A stretch of 64,000 nucleotides of DNA from Cornus controversa (GCA_026545225.1 CM048846.1:87995270-88059269); one strand, 5' to 3'. Positions 12,482 to 25,377 are shown, numbered from the stretch's first letter. Notes: a model not told the origin generated them from the sequence alone. Made by a program: numbers and translations.

Positions 12482-12894
12482 AGAAAAAAAAAAAGGGATT
12501 CTAAAGAATTGAAAGAGAAGTAAGAGTTAAAAATGAGAGGAGTGACATGCTGTGGCAGAAAATCTTGGCATGTTCATATTTGTATATTAGTAAAAGAAAA
12601 AAAAGTAAGAGTGTAACAGGTATGTCCAATAATTGGTTTATTATATAATCTACTGTTGTTGGACATGAATTCCCTTGAAATGCTAATGCTGATCAGAAAC
12701 GGTCAAGCTTATCGTATGATTGATTGATTTTGTGGGCCCAAGTGATACTATTTCCGAAAACTTCCATCCACATTACTCACTTGTGTTTGGATATTTTTAG
12801 GATTCGGATTATTTTCACTCTTCTCACTCTTTTCCTGGTGAACCACTGTATGTATGGTCCTAATCTTTCCAGTGATTTTCTGTGCGCCATGTTT

Positions 12895-13135
12895 ACTTTG
12901 AAATTTCACTACTTTTGGTGTGATAAATTTCACCACCATAAACTTTATCATTTAAAATTTTCACAATTTAAATGGTGAATTTTATCATTTTTATGAATTT
13001 CAAAACCATCAATTTCACCATTTTCAAAATTTTAAATGATAAATTTTATCATTTTTATTGACAAGTAAAAATAAATGAAATCTCACCATTATAGTGGTGA
13101 AATTTACCATTGAATATGGTGAAATTTCACACCGC
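12895..13135. repeat. Self-complementary GGTGAAATTT / AAATTTCACC repeat cluster
   Basis: The motif TTTCACCA and its complement TGGTGAAAT occur many times on both strands, and an approximately 50-bp block (AAATGATAAATTTTATCATT-like) is repeated at 12950-13055. The stretch opens with AAATTTCACTAC and closes with GGTGAAATTTCACACC. It could fold extensively. It may be a foldback element, but no target-site duplication was identified. Confidence 0.45.
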
Positions 13136-13781
13136 ATGAATTGCAGAGAAAATTTACTAGAGAGGATTTTGGTTCATCCGGTATATGCACCAAATGAAAA
13201 TTTCATATTCATGTTTTTATTATGTTATGCATATGAGTGTTCGATACAGGCGCATGCTTAAAAATTAAATCTCTCTCTCTCTATATATATTAGTGTATTG
13301 TCTGTGCACTATAAAAAATATAATGTTATTTTAAGTATGAGAGTATGTGAATGTGTATGTGAATTTAAGTATGAATGTAGTGAGTGAATTATGACCGTTA
13401 GGGAGTTATTTTAGACCGTAGATAAATATAGATATTTTGAATCGTAAGATTAGTTTTTTAAGCATTTTTGACCGTTACATCGTGATTTTTGTTTCTAGAG
13501 AGATATTCAAACATAATGCTTAAATGTAATATAGATATATTTTGAATTTGGACAAATAAGCTACCTGCATATTTTGCGGTACGAGAACTTTAACTCTTTG
13601 GCCTCAATTTTATCACCTTTGGTATTTAAGTTTCATGACCTTCATTGTGACTTGGAAGTCAAGTAGAAAACAGTCTCTTCGCATGCAGCGATAAGACGGT
13701 ATACATTTTACCCTTTCCAAACTTGATAATGGCGAAAGTCTCATTGACTTGGCTAGCTCTTTAATGTGATATTGATACTTA

Positions 13782-14052
13782 GGTGCTGTTTGATAACTTT
13801 ATTTAACGCTTAATTCTAAATAGATTAAGCGTTTATCCAATTAAGTGTGTTTGATAACAAAATTTGAATATCACTAAAAACGGTAAATACTATTTAAAAT
13901 GGGATAAAATTCTAAGTGACAGAGATATCATCTATCACTGAATGTTGAAAATTTAAAAAAATATCAAAAAATATTTATTTTTTAATTACCACTTAAAAAC
14001 TTCAACACTTAAAAATTTTTATACTTAATTTTCAGTTTTATAAAACAACACC
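13782..14052. mobile_element. Tourist-like (PIF/Harbinger) MITE
   Basis: Ends GGTGCTGTTTGATAA and, reverse-complemented on the right, GGTGTTGTTTTATAA are flanked on both sides by TTA (13779-13781 and 14053-14055). That is the 3-bp target-site duplication typical of the PIF/Harbinger group. Length 271 bp, non-coding. Confidence 0.75.
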
Positions 14053-14055
14053 TTA

Positions 14056-15145
14056 GTAAAATGCTTCTAATTTTAGAACCTCTTCTTTCTTTTCTTTCTT
14101 ATTGTAATTAGTAGCATAAATAATATGAATCTAAGAGTATATACAAATTTTATGCAAAAAAAAAAGTATTTATATAGGGAATAAATTTATTAAAACTTCT
14201 TGAACATTACATTCCCAAATATTATCCAACTTTTTATTAGTCAACACATTTTGTACTATTTACTACGTGAAAAAATATATTTGATTAGAAATTAAGATTT
14301 AGTATCAGATATCATAAGTTGAATTATGCATTTTCAATTTATTGAATATTTATGGTCAATTTATCTCTCTCTTAAAAAAGTTTTAATTTACTCTTTTAAA
14401 TAGTAAAACTAATTTTATTTAAAAGCATTTTAATAATTTCTTATATTTTTAGGAAACAAAGTAATTATTTAATTATCAAAACTTAAAATTGACCAAAAAT
14501 TTCCAATTGCTAAGAAATTTTAAACATGTTTGAATAGTTAAATGAAGAAATTATTTTATAAAAAAAACCCAATTCTTTGACAAAAAAATATAATTCACAA
14601 TTTTATATCTAATTTAAATAAGGTGTAAATGAAAGATTGAGAGGTTTCAAATTTATCTAAAAATGTGTCTTAGTGATTTTATTGAAACTCAATAGGAGGA
14701 GTTGATTTTCTGAAGGTAAAAATATAATTTAATAATAATATAATCAAGTCAAAGAGAAATGTTGTGATTAGGAAACATAGTTTTCTTTGGGACGTCATAT
14801 TCTCACTCACCTTTTAACTAAATAAATACTCTCTACTCTTTAAAATGAAGTGACATATGTGTCCCTAACTTATAAATAAGAAAACCAAGTGTAAGAGGTA
14901 TGTTAATCTAAAAGCCTAAACATGGGATGCATGACAAGAGAAAGTACGTTTATACTACACTCAGTGTAAATATATGAAAAAATATATCGAATGAATTTGA
15001 ATTGTACATTTATAACATGCGTTATAAATTTAATTGTGCATGTACAACACACAATTCAGATTTATCTGATATATTTACACCGGATATATTATAGATTTTC
15101 TCGACAAGAGGGGTGTGTTGGGTGGTGAACCCACACACACGCCTC

Positions 15146-15196
<51 letters not shown>

Positions 15197-16169
15197 AATT
15201 CAAGAGAAAAAAAATGGATGCCAAGCATTTGACAATCTTATTTATATGCTTGCAATTTGTTCCTTTATTTATTTTTTATATTTTTGTATTTTCGTATTAG
15301 TTTTCTTCTCCTATTTATTTAAGTTTTTTTTTCCTATTTATGAAAATAAGAAGTTTTTTTTCTTATTATTTTTGTAAGTTGTATGTTTCTCATTATTTAG
15401 GTTATATTAAGAATACTTTTTTTTATGATGAGAGTGCTTTCACTAAACTTGCGCACAACTGCAACAGATTTCAAAACCATAGCGCCCAAGAAGTTGAAGC
15501 TTGACTTTGCACTTCCAACCTTAATGGGCCAAGTTTCCACACCTTTAAGGCCCAAGGACAGCTCAACATCAGTGCTTTAAATCCTTTAATGAGTGCTTTC
15601 ACTAAAGCAAAAGTTGAGTGTTTAAGCCTTTATAGAGAGGCAATATTGATATAATTGTATCAAGTGTAAGTTGCACCTCTAATTGATACAATGATACTCA
15701 ACAAAGCTGCACATGTGTGTGTATATATGCATTCATCGATATAATTGTATCAAATCTGGTAGAACTCGGCTAATTTTGAAAGTGCTTACAAAATTCACTT
15801 TCAAAAATAGCAGAATTCAGAAGTAAATTAATGATGCAATTATATGAACGAAGAATCATGGTGTATTTACACCTGTTTTTTTTTTTAATCTTCTTGATGT
15901 TATTTGATGAGTATAAGTTGCGGATGAAACTTATTCAAAATTGGAATTAGGGTTTTTAATTAGAGTTGAGTGAAGTTGGGATTTTGGAGGTCGTTTCCTA
16001 CTAATTTCTAAGTTTTTAGTTTTAATACTTCATCACAGTTTTCACTAACCAAGAAAACGGAAATTAAAAATTTTAAAAAAAATTGTTCAAGTGACCATTC
16101 ATCTTATTTATAAATAAATATATTTATTTTTTCAATGTCATAAATGATAATATTTGAAATTTTTTCATA
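14056..16169. other. Intergenic, no gene recognised
   Basis: AT-rich DNA with a long AT microsatellite at 15149-15193. At 15428-15625 the block GAG(A)GTGCTTTCACTAAA occurs twice about 165 bp apart, so a small duplication is likely. Nothing coding was recognised. Confidence 0.6.
15149..15193. repeat. AT microsatellite
   Basis: About 22 TA units following a CACACAC run. Confidence 0.9.
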
Positions 16170-16985
16170 AGGAGACAATATTCGCTCTCCCATTTTCTAC
16201 GATTGCACTCCACTTGCCCTTTTCTTTTAAAGAAAATGACAAAAAGGTCCTTAAACTAATTAATACATGATCCCCTATTTTATAATACCACAACTACCCT
16301 TTATGCTATCAACTTAAACTTTTTTTTAGCTTCTTTACTTTCTATATTACTTTTTTTTTTTTTTGGTTTTTGTCAAAATAAATAAATGTTTTACCTTCTT
16401 TAGTACTTTTTTTTTCCCTTCTGTCAAATGAGATCCCTTTTCTTAGGTTTTTTTTTTTTTTTTATCCGGTCAAAAGAGATAATTTATTTAACAAAGATTA
16501 CTTCTTTTTTTAACTTTTTTTTTCGGTCCTTCCAAAAGAGATAATTTATTTTTTTAATCCTATTAAAAGAGATAATTTATTTAACAAGAATAATTTTTTT
16601 TTAGATACTTTATTTTTGGGTCCTGTCAAAAGATATAATTTATTCAACAACTGGATAACTTTTTTTGGAGTACTTTTTAATTTTTCGTTCCTACCAATAG
16701 AGATAAATTTTTTTTGATCTTGTTAAAAGATAAATTTATTCAACATGCATAACTTTTTTGGGCTATTATTTTTTCGAGTATAATTTTTTTTTTTGATATT
16801 TTTTGTTTATTCTGTCAAAAGAATTCGAAAACATTAAGGATTGGAGAGAGATGATATCTAAAATGGTAGTTTAGTATTTTGAAAAGAAAATGTAATTATT
16901 CGCATGTAAAGTTAAAGTTAGAAATGACATTTCTTTTAAAATAGGAGTGCAACTGAAGAAAAGGGGAGTGCAAATATCGCCTCCC
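16170..16985. mobile_element. Mutator-like MITE with internal minisatellite (family A, copy 1)
   Basis: Left end AGGAGACAATATTCGC and reverse-complemented right end GGGAGGCGATATTTGC continue as a ~60-bp imperfect inverted repeat containing ACTCC blocks. TTTTCATA stands outside both ends (16162-16169 and 16986-16993). The interior repeats a degenerate unit GTCAAAAGAGATAATTTATT(CAAC) about six times, separated by T-rich spacers. It shares ends and interior with the copy at 30601-31475 in opposite orientation. No protein is encoded. Confidence 0.75.
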
Positions 16986-18534
16986 TTTTCATATTGTAAT
17001 TAAGAATAATGAATACAAATGCATTCTTATCAGTATCACTTTGCGATTATGATCGTAATATCTTGCATATTGAAGATTGTCAAATTATCTAATGTCTTCA
17101 CGCTAGATTTATTTTCAGTTGCAAAGAATAATATTTTTTTATATTTCAAAACATAAACAATAGGAAAAATAATTTGATTAATTACAAATCAGTAATTTAG
17201 AGAAGATAAATTGTTAACAAATTTAAAAGCAACAAGTAATTTTAAATTTGTTTAAACAATATTATATTTGTTACGATAGTAATTTTATTTTATTATTATT
17301 GAATATTATTTTCAATATTTCTTCATTTTTAATTTAACACACATACAAATAATATCAATAGTCCTAAATCATATCTTAGAATACAATAATAAGTTGCAAA
17401 GAAAAATATATATATATTTCAATATTTTAGAGGTTCTCACTTGCATCGCAAAATTTTTTAAAATTATTTACCTTGATGTAATTACCGAATAAGAATGAAA
17501 AGTTGTTCATTAAACAACTATTTTCATCATTATACCTTTTAGTTCTTCTTTTTATTATTGTGAAAGTCTAAAACTTTTTATTATTTTTTATTTTTATAGT
17601 TTCTTTAGCGGTTTCTTCTATTCAGTTTAATTGATGTGGTCTCTTTATTTCTCTCGGCTTCACTGGTGAGTGATCTCTTCAAATTAATGTGTGTGTGTGT
17701 GTATATATATATATTGTTTTATTGTTGTTGTCGTTTTTGTTTTATTTTATTTTATTTTTGCTGTACAAAAGGTTCTTTACTATAATTAATCTCTTCTTTT
17801 CAAAAAACAAATCAATACAGTTCTATCTTAAAGTTTGTTACAAATTTCTCTAATTTCCTTTTATTCATCATTAATATCTCATTTTCAATTTTTTCGTGTT
17901 GTTCCTTTATGTTGTTGTTATGCTTATTATTATTATTTTTCATTATTGGTATGATTACGGCCGAAATGCTAAAACAATGCATGTGATAGAAATTAGGGTT
18001 TTCAAATTAGAGTTTTCAAATTGGAATTAGTGTTTCAACCAAAGTTGATTATGGTCCAACCAAAAGAAAGAATTTAAGACTAACTAGAAGCATAAACTAT
18101 AGTAACATGTTTAATGTAATTTTATTAAAAAGTTAGGTCCCACCTTATGAGTTGTACAAAAACTATAAAATAAGGTTTTGAATAAATTGTTAACTAAACT
18201 TAAAAGATATATTCTTAATTCTAAATAAAACTGTTAATTTGCTTGTATTATTTAATGGTCTCGAGTATATATTATCTATGTGAGCGCTACTTTAAAACTA
18301 TTAATATAATAAATATTTTAATATCTAAAAGGATTTAATTAGAATTATTTTTTCCCTTAAATGTCTAAAGAGTTTCAAATCCATTTAGAGTGGCTTAATT
18401 AGAATTTTTCCTTAAATGCCTAAAGAGTTTCAAATCAGTTTATTTAGTTTAATTAGAATTCTTTCTCTTTTTTCCTTCTTTTAGTCAAACATTCCAATTT
18501 TTTTATTTTTCCTTCTATTAGTTGTTAGAATTCC
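16986..18534. other. Intergenic, no gene recognised
   Basis: AT-rich DNA with a small tandem duplication near 18340-18465 (CTTAAATG(T/C)CTAAAGAGTTTC occurs twice, about 65 bp apart). There is no credible open frame. Confidence 0.55.
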
Positions 18535-19190
18535 AATTTAGTTCACACTTCATCACTAACACAAATTCTTCCTATTTTTTTTTATAAATTATAATTCTTA
18601 TTTTTATAACCTTTCTAATTCTTTTTATTCTTTCTCTCACACTTCATCCCTACCACATCATCTTTCTATTTTTAAAATTCAAAAAAATAAATTATAATTC
18701 TTATATATAGATATTGTTTTTCTAATTCTATTTCTTCTTTCTCTAACTTCATTCCTAACACATGTTCCTAAAAATATAATATTATTTAAATAAGTATTTT
18801 TTTTTCTAATTCTATTTCTTCACTCTCTATTCTCTAACTTCATCCCTAATACAAACTCCTAAAATATAATATTATTTTATTTCAATAAATATATAGAAAC
18901 ATAATCTTTCTAATCTACTAATGAAAAAACACCATTTTTTTTATTTTTTATAATGCATTTTTTAAATTTTATAATATTATTTATTCTAATAAATAAATAG
19001 AAACATAACTTTTCCTTAACTCTTAAATAAGTAGTCTTTTCTAATTCTATTTCTTCTCTCTTTAACTCCATTCCTAACACAAACTCCAATACTGTAATAT
19101 TATTTAAATAAGTATTCTTTTTTTTTTAAAATTTTATTTCTTCTCCCTCTAACTTCATTTCTAACATAAACTCTTAAAATATAATATTTA
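18535..19190. repeat. Degenerate ~100-bp tandem repeat
   Basis: The string TTTCTAATTCTATTTCTTC, then CTCTAACTTCAT(C/T)CCTAACACAAACTCC, then AAAATATAATATTATTTAAATA recurs about five to six times with unequal spacing. The copies are too divergent for clean unit borders. It lies downstream of CCD8. Confidence 0.55.
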
Positions 19191-19400
19191 TTAATGAAAA
19201 CTTCTAGAAGAGGGAATTGAAAAAATTGAACTAAATAATATTTAATGAACTCACTAATTTTATAATTTAACTATTATTTATGTACTAAATTGAAAAAAAT
19301 ATTTAGGTAAATTATTTTGATTAAGAAATTGAACTTTGTGATTCAAATGTTAATTTATATATATTTTTTAAATTAGATTTTACCCACGTGCTATTTACTA

Positions 19401-19438
<38 letters not shown>

Positions 19439-19952
19439 TAGTAAATGTAATTGCTGAAGTCTATAAGTTGATCCATAGGCAATAATGTCTAATGGGTAAA
19501 ATAAAATAAAATAGATTAATTTGTTTCTAATGTTATGCAAAGTAAACCAGAATTATACTTAGTGTTGCATTTAGGAGCACTCAATCGGACTATTGAAAAT
19601 GGAATTAGAAGAAATTTAGTTCAAACGATTATGGTCATCACTTTTGTTGCATTATATATTAGTGAAATTTTATTCATACATGAACTGATATATGCATATA
19701 ATGATCGAAATTTCTCATTTCAAGAATACATAAAAGAGCCACAACATTTCATTCATATCTTTACACAATATCTTACAAATTACATACTAGTAATCACTTC
19801 ATTCACACACTAATTCATCACAACATACATAATAACAAATGCATGAAAAATACTATACTAATGAGGCATTTGTTGTGCCAATCATTCTAAAATATTTTCC
19901 CACTACGATCAAAGACGGTGTGATCCAATCATTTTTATTTTTATTTAACTAA

Positions 19953-22484
19953 TTAATTCTTCGGAACCCAACACCCATGCAGTCCATATGGAAGACCATA
20001 AGGAAATTTTGCTCTCGCGATCTCTTCAAACGTGGTTGCGTCTAATAATAATGCATATCCTTCGCCATTCTTGTCACTTATCATTGATATTACTACTCCT
20101 GTGATCACGAATTTATGCACGTTAATTAAGATTCAGAAAATAGTTATTGTCTGATGCATGCGTGATAGAAGATTGCATGTTCGTGGTCATCGATTATAAG
20201 AGTGTTCTACAAAGTCCGACACTACTATCATCGGAAATTAAAATTCTGAAAAAATAAAGTTTCTTTAGAAATGTTCATATCTCATTCAATAAGCTCAAAA
20301 TTACCTTCACTTGAGCAAAAAGAAAAATATATGATGCAATGGTGAGGCTTTAATTTTATATTTTTTTGGTGTTTGTGTGTGGACCTAATGGCCCAACATT
20401 AGGGCCGTAAAAGAAGATCAGGACCATATATGGCCCAGGTGATTATGCCCACATCTACTATATAGCAAATACGTACTATAGCAATTTCACATCAAGTCGT
20501 AATTATTTTGGGTCAGATTGACGACTCAGTTAGTTCATAATTGATATATATATATATATATATTTGAATGGTAGTTCATAGTTGATATTACTGATGACTC
20601 AATTAGTCATAATTCACAATTTCGGATAAATTAATTTTATACTTTGTTGGTTAAATTAATTTTCTTTTTGGTGGCAAATTAATGGCATTTAGAGGGCATA
20701 TATATGATATCTAATAACTTACCATCGTCTTCCTCAGTTGCACCGGGTCGACCCACAAAGAATGGTTCAGAGGGCACAGCACCCTCGTCATACCAGTTCT
20801 TTGCCTTTTTCTCTACTAAGTCAAGCTGCAATTAATTAAATTAAATTCGTCAATCTAAATAATTAATCACCCAAAAAAGAGAAAAAAAAGAAAAAAGAAA
20901 AATTGCTTTACACCAAGCAATTAATAATCATATGCCAACAAATTTACATTTAGAAAACTATTGTGTGTGTGTGTATATATATATAGGTACCTTTGTGAGG
21001 GTGTTGGGGAAGTTACAAGGGCGTTGAGCACCACAAGCATAAGCATATCTGTATTTCTTGCCTAGGTAGGTGGGGTTGATGCTGCACATGTCCATGCCCT
21101 TTCCATGTTCATCAGGCTCCAATGCATCCACTAACTTCCCATGTGGGCTTCCATCCAATGGTATTATGAAACGACCAACCCTGTTATATATATATATATA
21201 TATATATATATCCATCAATACTCAATCTATTAATTAATTCTATACTTGCATATCGTCAAATATATTATATATTTATATTCTTGATCCATGTCAGACTGAT
21301 TCACCTGATTTTGTTTCTTTGGGCCCAAGATTATAGCCCATATCATTGATTAATATCACAAGTCCATGCATGCAGACGTATACTGTGAAGTATATTTACG
21401 TGTGATGCGAGAAGTATATATATATATACACGTGAAGTGGCTCTCATAATAAATTAGAGGTCAAGAACCCAAAACCAAAGTCTTTATTAAAATGGACTGA
21501 AATGATTTTTGAGTAATGTTATCGATGAAGATAGAGGTCAACCTCATGACATAGTTAGTATTAAAGTGATATTACTGTAAAAAAAAAAAAAAACTCAAAA
21601 GATCATAAAATAAGATTATAGAATCAAATATAATAATTTAATTTGGTCAAAAGAAATTAAAAAATATATATATATATATATAAAAGTTTGATTGATTGAT
21701 GTGATTTATTATAAATAAATTTTGATACGTAAAAGTTTACGGTATAATTTTCATATGCACAGTTCAATATATATGCACTAATCACGGCAAAAAGGCAAAA
21801 AAAACTCGCGAGAACTACTATAAAACCTACCTCATGATAGAATTACTCATAAAATTTGGAGTGTGTATATATATATATATGTTGAGAGATATAAAATAAT
21901 AGAATTATATATACCTAGCATCTGGCAAGACGTCTTTGCCTGTAAATGACCGGAGATGTTGCAATCTGAGCTTGTCTAGAATTGTTGTATCGGAGTTATG
22001 TTCGCAACAGTCGGCAATAACTGCAGTCACCCTTCCATCCTCGTCTCTCTCTTCGTATGCATTGATAAAGTGAAATGTCACAAATAATGGAACCTCCACA
22101 CTCGCCACCTTTGTAATTTAACCAAATACAAAAATTAATAAATATTCTTTATATTACTATCTGAACAATCCATATATATTTATTTTTGTTTGGGTAAGTA
22201 AGTAAATCCATATATATATATATATATATATGATTTATCTACAAATATTAAAATATAGTCCGGCTATATATCCACCCTAATTTATGCGACTACAAAAACA
22301 TCTCCATCATATATGATCCAAAAAAGTTATCATTCTTATGTTAGATTTTAATTATATATTTAAAAAAATATTATTTTTTAACTAGGCCGACAGCATTCCA
22401 GCTATGCGATAAGAGTACTCTTGGCGAGTGAAGGATCACGTACGAGTCCATTTGGGCCGGATGAATTTATCTATAAAAACAAAG

Positions 22485-22525
<41 letters not shown>

Positions 22526-23350
22526 CTCACAATCTTGCCACTAGCTTTACACATAACATGCACAAAGCCTTTAGACTCGGGGTGCCACTCGAACTTGTAA
22601 AGTGGTGTGGGCTCAGCTCTGAGGAGATTTTGGGCACAGTACCTCAATGGCATCTCCGGCACAATCACATAATGTTCCGTCACCGGGAACGAGTGGACCC
22701 AACCCGGTGATGGCCCACCGCGGCAACTCACTCTCCCGATCACCTTCCTCTCATTCATCCCCGGCTCCATCCTCACTACCAAGTACCCCGGATTCACCAA
22801 ATCCGGCAACAAAGTCAGGAACTCTCTATCCGTCACAATTGGATGAGCCGAGTGAATGAGTCCACCCAACGAGTCACTGTACTCGAACTTCCCTACTGTG
22901 TCCAATGTGTCCGGATCGATCACTATCGACCCTTTGATCGTCTCCGTCAGACAAACAACTCGTCCGTCGGCTAATTTAATCACTCCGGTGTTGGCGTTAT
23001 CGGTCAATGATGCACCGGAAAATAGGTTTGCTAGGTCACCGATATAAGCTAGGAAATTGTCCGGCTTAGGGGCTTCGGAAAATTCACGGTAACAAAGTTT
23101 GTTGTTCTTCTTGGCAGCCTTGTATGCCTCGGATTCGACTTGCCGGTGACCCATTATTACTCGGCCGTTCTCGAAATATAGGCGGACGAGGGTGGCGTAG
23201 CCGTCGAATAGGTGGCGGAAGTTGTAGTCTCCTACGTGCCACAAGCCTGGACCATTCCTTAGGTACGTCCCACTCTGCATGCAATATCATCACTAGCTAG
23301 TTAGATGAAGAACTAATACTAACCATTGTAATCTTCCTCAAAAGAAAAAG

Positions 23351-23381
<31 letters not shown>

Positions 23382-24446
23382 TTTTAGGGAGACAATAAAT
23401 ACACTCCTTGTTTTTTTCTTCTTAACGTAAATGACAGAAATATCCCTAATACTTAATTTTTCTATTTGTGAAATAGGGGCACTTATGTTATTTTACTCTC
23501 AGATTCACCGTGCGTTTGATTAGAAGGAGATACGAATATTCGCTCTCTTTCATAAATATACCACATATATATAGAGAGACATCTTTATTAGTATAATCGT
23601 ACATAGCAACAGATTGACAGAGACAGAGTGTTAGAAAAAATAGTGATTTAAAACAAGACATGCACACGTAATTAAGCATCATGAAACTGGAATGTGACAT
23701 TAATTATAAAATGTGATTCAATTAAATTAAGCAAGCACAAAGCCTCCCACCACCAGCACAATCGATGCAGAACAGCGCACGCACTTTAACTTATTATTTA
23801 TTATATCATTAAAAAAGAATAAGTTATTTAGTATGATTTAATATATTAATAAGGCTATATATATATATATATATATATATAGTACAATTGGTACCCTCAA
23901 TCTCTATTCTCTACTGTACGTACCTCTTAATATCTGGGGATGTTGTGGAAATCAAAATGATTCTCTATAGTCTTGAAACAGTCTTCACAACTTATATAAT
24001 CAGCCGAAATGTTATATATATATATATATATATCTCGGTAGTTGAAATTCCACTTATGATCTTATTTTTGTTATAATTAGAAATTAAATTAATGCGTATA
24101 CACACATATATTGTAACACTGATTAGGTACTTTTACATACCAGCCATAGTGGTATTTCGCCTTCAACCACGAGCTCTCCTTCCCATCGCTCTTGCCGGAC
24201 GCTTGTCCAAGCCGCTAGCTTCTTCTGGTCATCGGTGGTCATGATCTCTTTTACAGGCGGAGGAGGAAAAGCCACAGGCAATTTGCTTGCAACATTTGTG
24301 ATGGTTAAGTCACGGGTGTTTCGTTTCCTAGACGAAACGGACTTCCCAAATACAGAACCATGACTGACATGATCGGAGTTGCAGGAAACTGACTTACATG
24401 CCTGCGAAACATAGTTTCCGGCTGCCGGAAAAGCGAGGGAAGCCAT
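19953..24446 (-). CDS. CCD8: Carotenoid cleavage dioxygenase 8 (carlactone synthase), complete
   Basis: Six exons on the minus strand: 24446-24141, 23274-22531, 22108-21915, 21180-20991, 20825-20723 and 20098-19953 (stop TAA 19955-19953). They total 560 aa, a normal CCD8 length, and all introns are GT-AG. Matches to remembered Arabidopsis MAX4 run throughout, e.g. GTYLRNGPGLW, FRHLFDGY, SLTDNANTGVIKL, LLRAEPTPLYKFEW, VLPDAR, KFPYGLPYGLHGCW. The four expected iron-binding histidines are present: His246 (SAHP), His296 (WVHSF), His363 (TFHF) and His553 (GLHG). The N-terminal ~50 residues, rich in Ser and basic residues, look like a plastid transit peptide. Family knowledge: CCD8 acts after D27 and CCD7 in plastids, converting 9-cis-beta-apo-10'-carotenal to carlactone, precursor of the branching and rhizosphere signals called strigolactones. 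The ATG at 24446 is the first in frame and gives MASLAF. Several splice sites border simple repeats. Confidence 0.97.
21181..21211. repeat. AT microsatellite forming the CCD8 intron 3 acceptor region
   Basis: On the minus strand the intron ends (TA)n-ACAG|GG. The place of a normal polypyrimidine tract is taken by alternating TA. Confidence 0.85.
22486..22523. repeat. GA/CT microsatellite next to the CCD8 intron 2 donor
   Basis: On the minus strand exon 2 ends AAGATT|GTGAGCCC and a CT run begins within about 8 nt of the splice junction. The repeat is therefore intronic and is the source of the SLSLSL tail of the unspliced frame. Confidence 0.9.
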
Positions 24447-24562
24447 GGAAGACTAGATTGTAGCTAGCTCGCTAGCTGCAAAGATATGTGTGTACAGAAG
24501 ACAATGAGTTTGAAACTATGAACTTATAGGGACATGTTGGAGTTAAGGACTAATAACTTGAC

Positions 24563-24598
24563 ATATTTATAGGACCCATGAGCTCTATGTACACGTGT
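24563..24598 (-). promoter_or_regulatory. CCD8 core promoter: TATA box and palindromic G-box
   Basis: On the minus strand, TATAAATAT (24564-24572) lies about 120 bp upstream of the CCD8 ATG. ACACGTGT, a perfect palindrome containing the G-box CACGTG, lies at 24591-24598, about 20 bp further upstream. A start site near 24535 would give a leader of about 90 nt. G-boxes bind bZIP and bHLH factors and overlap ABA-response elements; use here is inferred. Single TGTC motifs occur nearby but are too short to call auxin-response elements. Confidence 0.5.
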
Positions 24599-24679
24599 AA
24601 ATATTGGAATCTTCATCGGTGGAATTCGTTTACACTAGAAGACAGCTTACATTAGAGTCACTACACAAGTAGAAAAAGG

Positions 24680-25322
24680 GAAAATTGCATACAACCCTCA
24701 TTCATTTTCAATTTTTGGCATAAAACCTGCTTACAATTTTTTTTTTGATTTAAAGGCCCCTGAACTATTCAATTTTTGCAAAGGAATGTTATAATCACGA
24801 AAATGCTCTTTAATGTAAATTTAAGAAAATTAAGGTTTTCTTTAAAATGATTTTCATTTTAGTTTTTTTTTTATTTTTTTATTTTAGAAAATAGGAATTT
24901 AAGAAAATTTTAAAAATTACACACCATTAAAGTGATGTTAAACGAAAATTCCCCTTACTATAAATTTAAGAAAATTAAGGTTTTTTTTATTTTAAAAAAT
25001 GATTTTCATTTTAGGTTTTCTTTTTTTAATTTTTAAAAAAAATTAAGAAATTAAAAAAATTTATTTCAAGGTATTTTCATTTTCTTATAGATGCACCATT
25101 TAATATTTTTAATAACACCATGCCGAGTGAGTTATTTGTATTCATTTTAATCTTATATTAAGGGACAACATTTTCTTAAATTTATATTAAGAGACATTTT
25201 TGTCATTATAACATTATTTTGCAACAATTGGATAGTTCAGGAGAATTTTAAGCAAAAAAAATTTTGTAGGGGAGTTTTGTGCCAAAAATTGAAAATGGAA
25301 GAAGCTTTTATGCAATTTGTGC
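24680..25322. mobile_element. Long-inverted-repeat non-autonomous DNA transposon upstream of CCD8
   Basis: The two arms match imperfectly over about 110 bp: both contain AAATTGCATA, then CATTTTCAATTTTTGGCA, then CCCCTGAACTAT- and TTGCAAA-like blocks. AGAAAAAGG (24671-24679) and AGAAAAAAA (25323-25331) may be a diverged 9-bp target-site duplication, which would fit a Mutator-like origin. It is 643 bp with no protein. It starts about 235 bp upstream of the CCD8 ATG. Confidence 0.65.
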
Positions 25323-25377
25323 AGAAAAAAAATGATAAAAATGTTGTATTTACCGACTGACGTGACGCTTATTAAGA

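Larger units (their letters stand above)
9700..13781. other. Intergenic, no gene recognised
   Basis: This is very AT-rich sequence with microsatellites at 9889-9916, 11392-11437 and 12416-12477. A divergent dispersed repeat (10565-10900) and the GGTGAAATTT-rich stretch (12895-13135) are listed separately. Open frames are short and repetitive. Confidence 0.7.

Noticed and set aside
19535-19813. 92-codon plus-strand frame downstream of CCD8
   Set aside because: AT-rich, no recognised motif, no promoter features, and antisense to the 3' flank of CCD8.
22471-23280. Continuous 269-codon frame starting MQSG and ending in SLSLSL as a separate gene
   Set aside because: It is exon 2 of CCD8 plus intron on both sides; the start Met lies in the acceptor region (ATGCAG|AGT) and the Ser-Leu tail is the intronic CT repeat after the GTGAGC donor.
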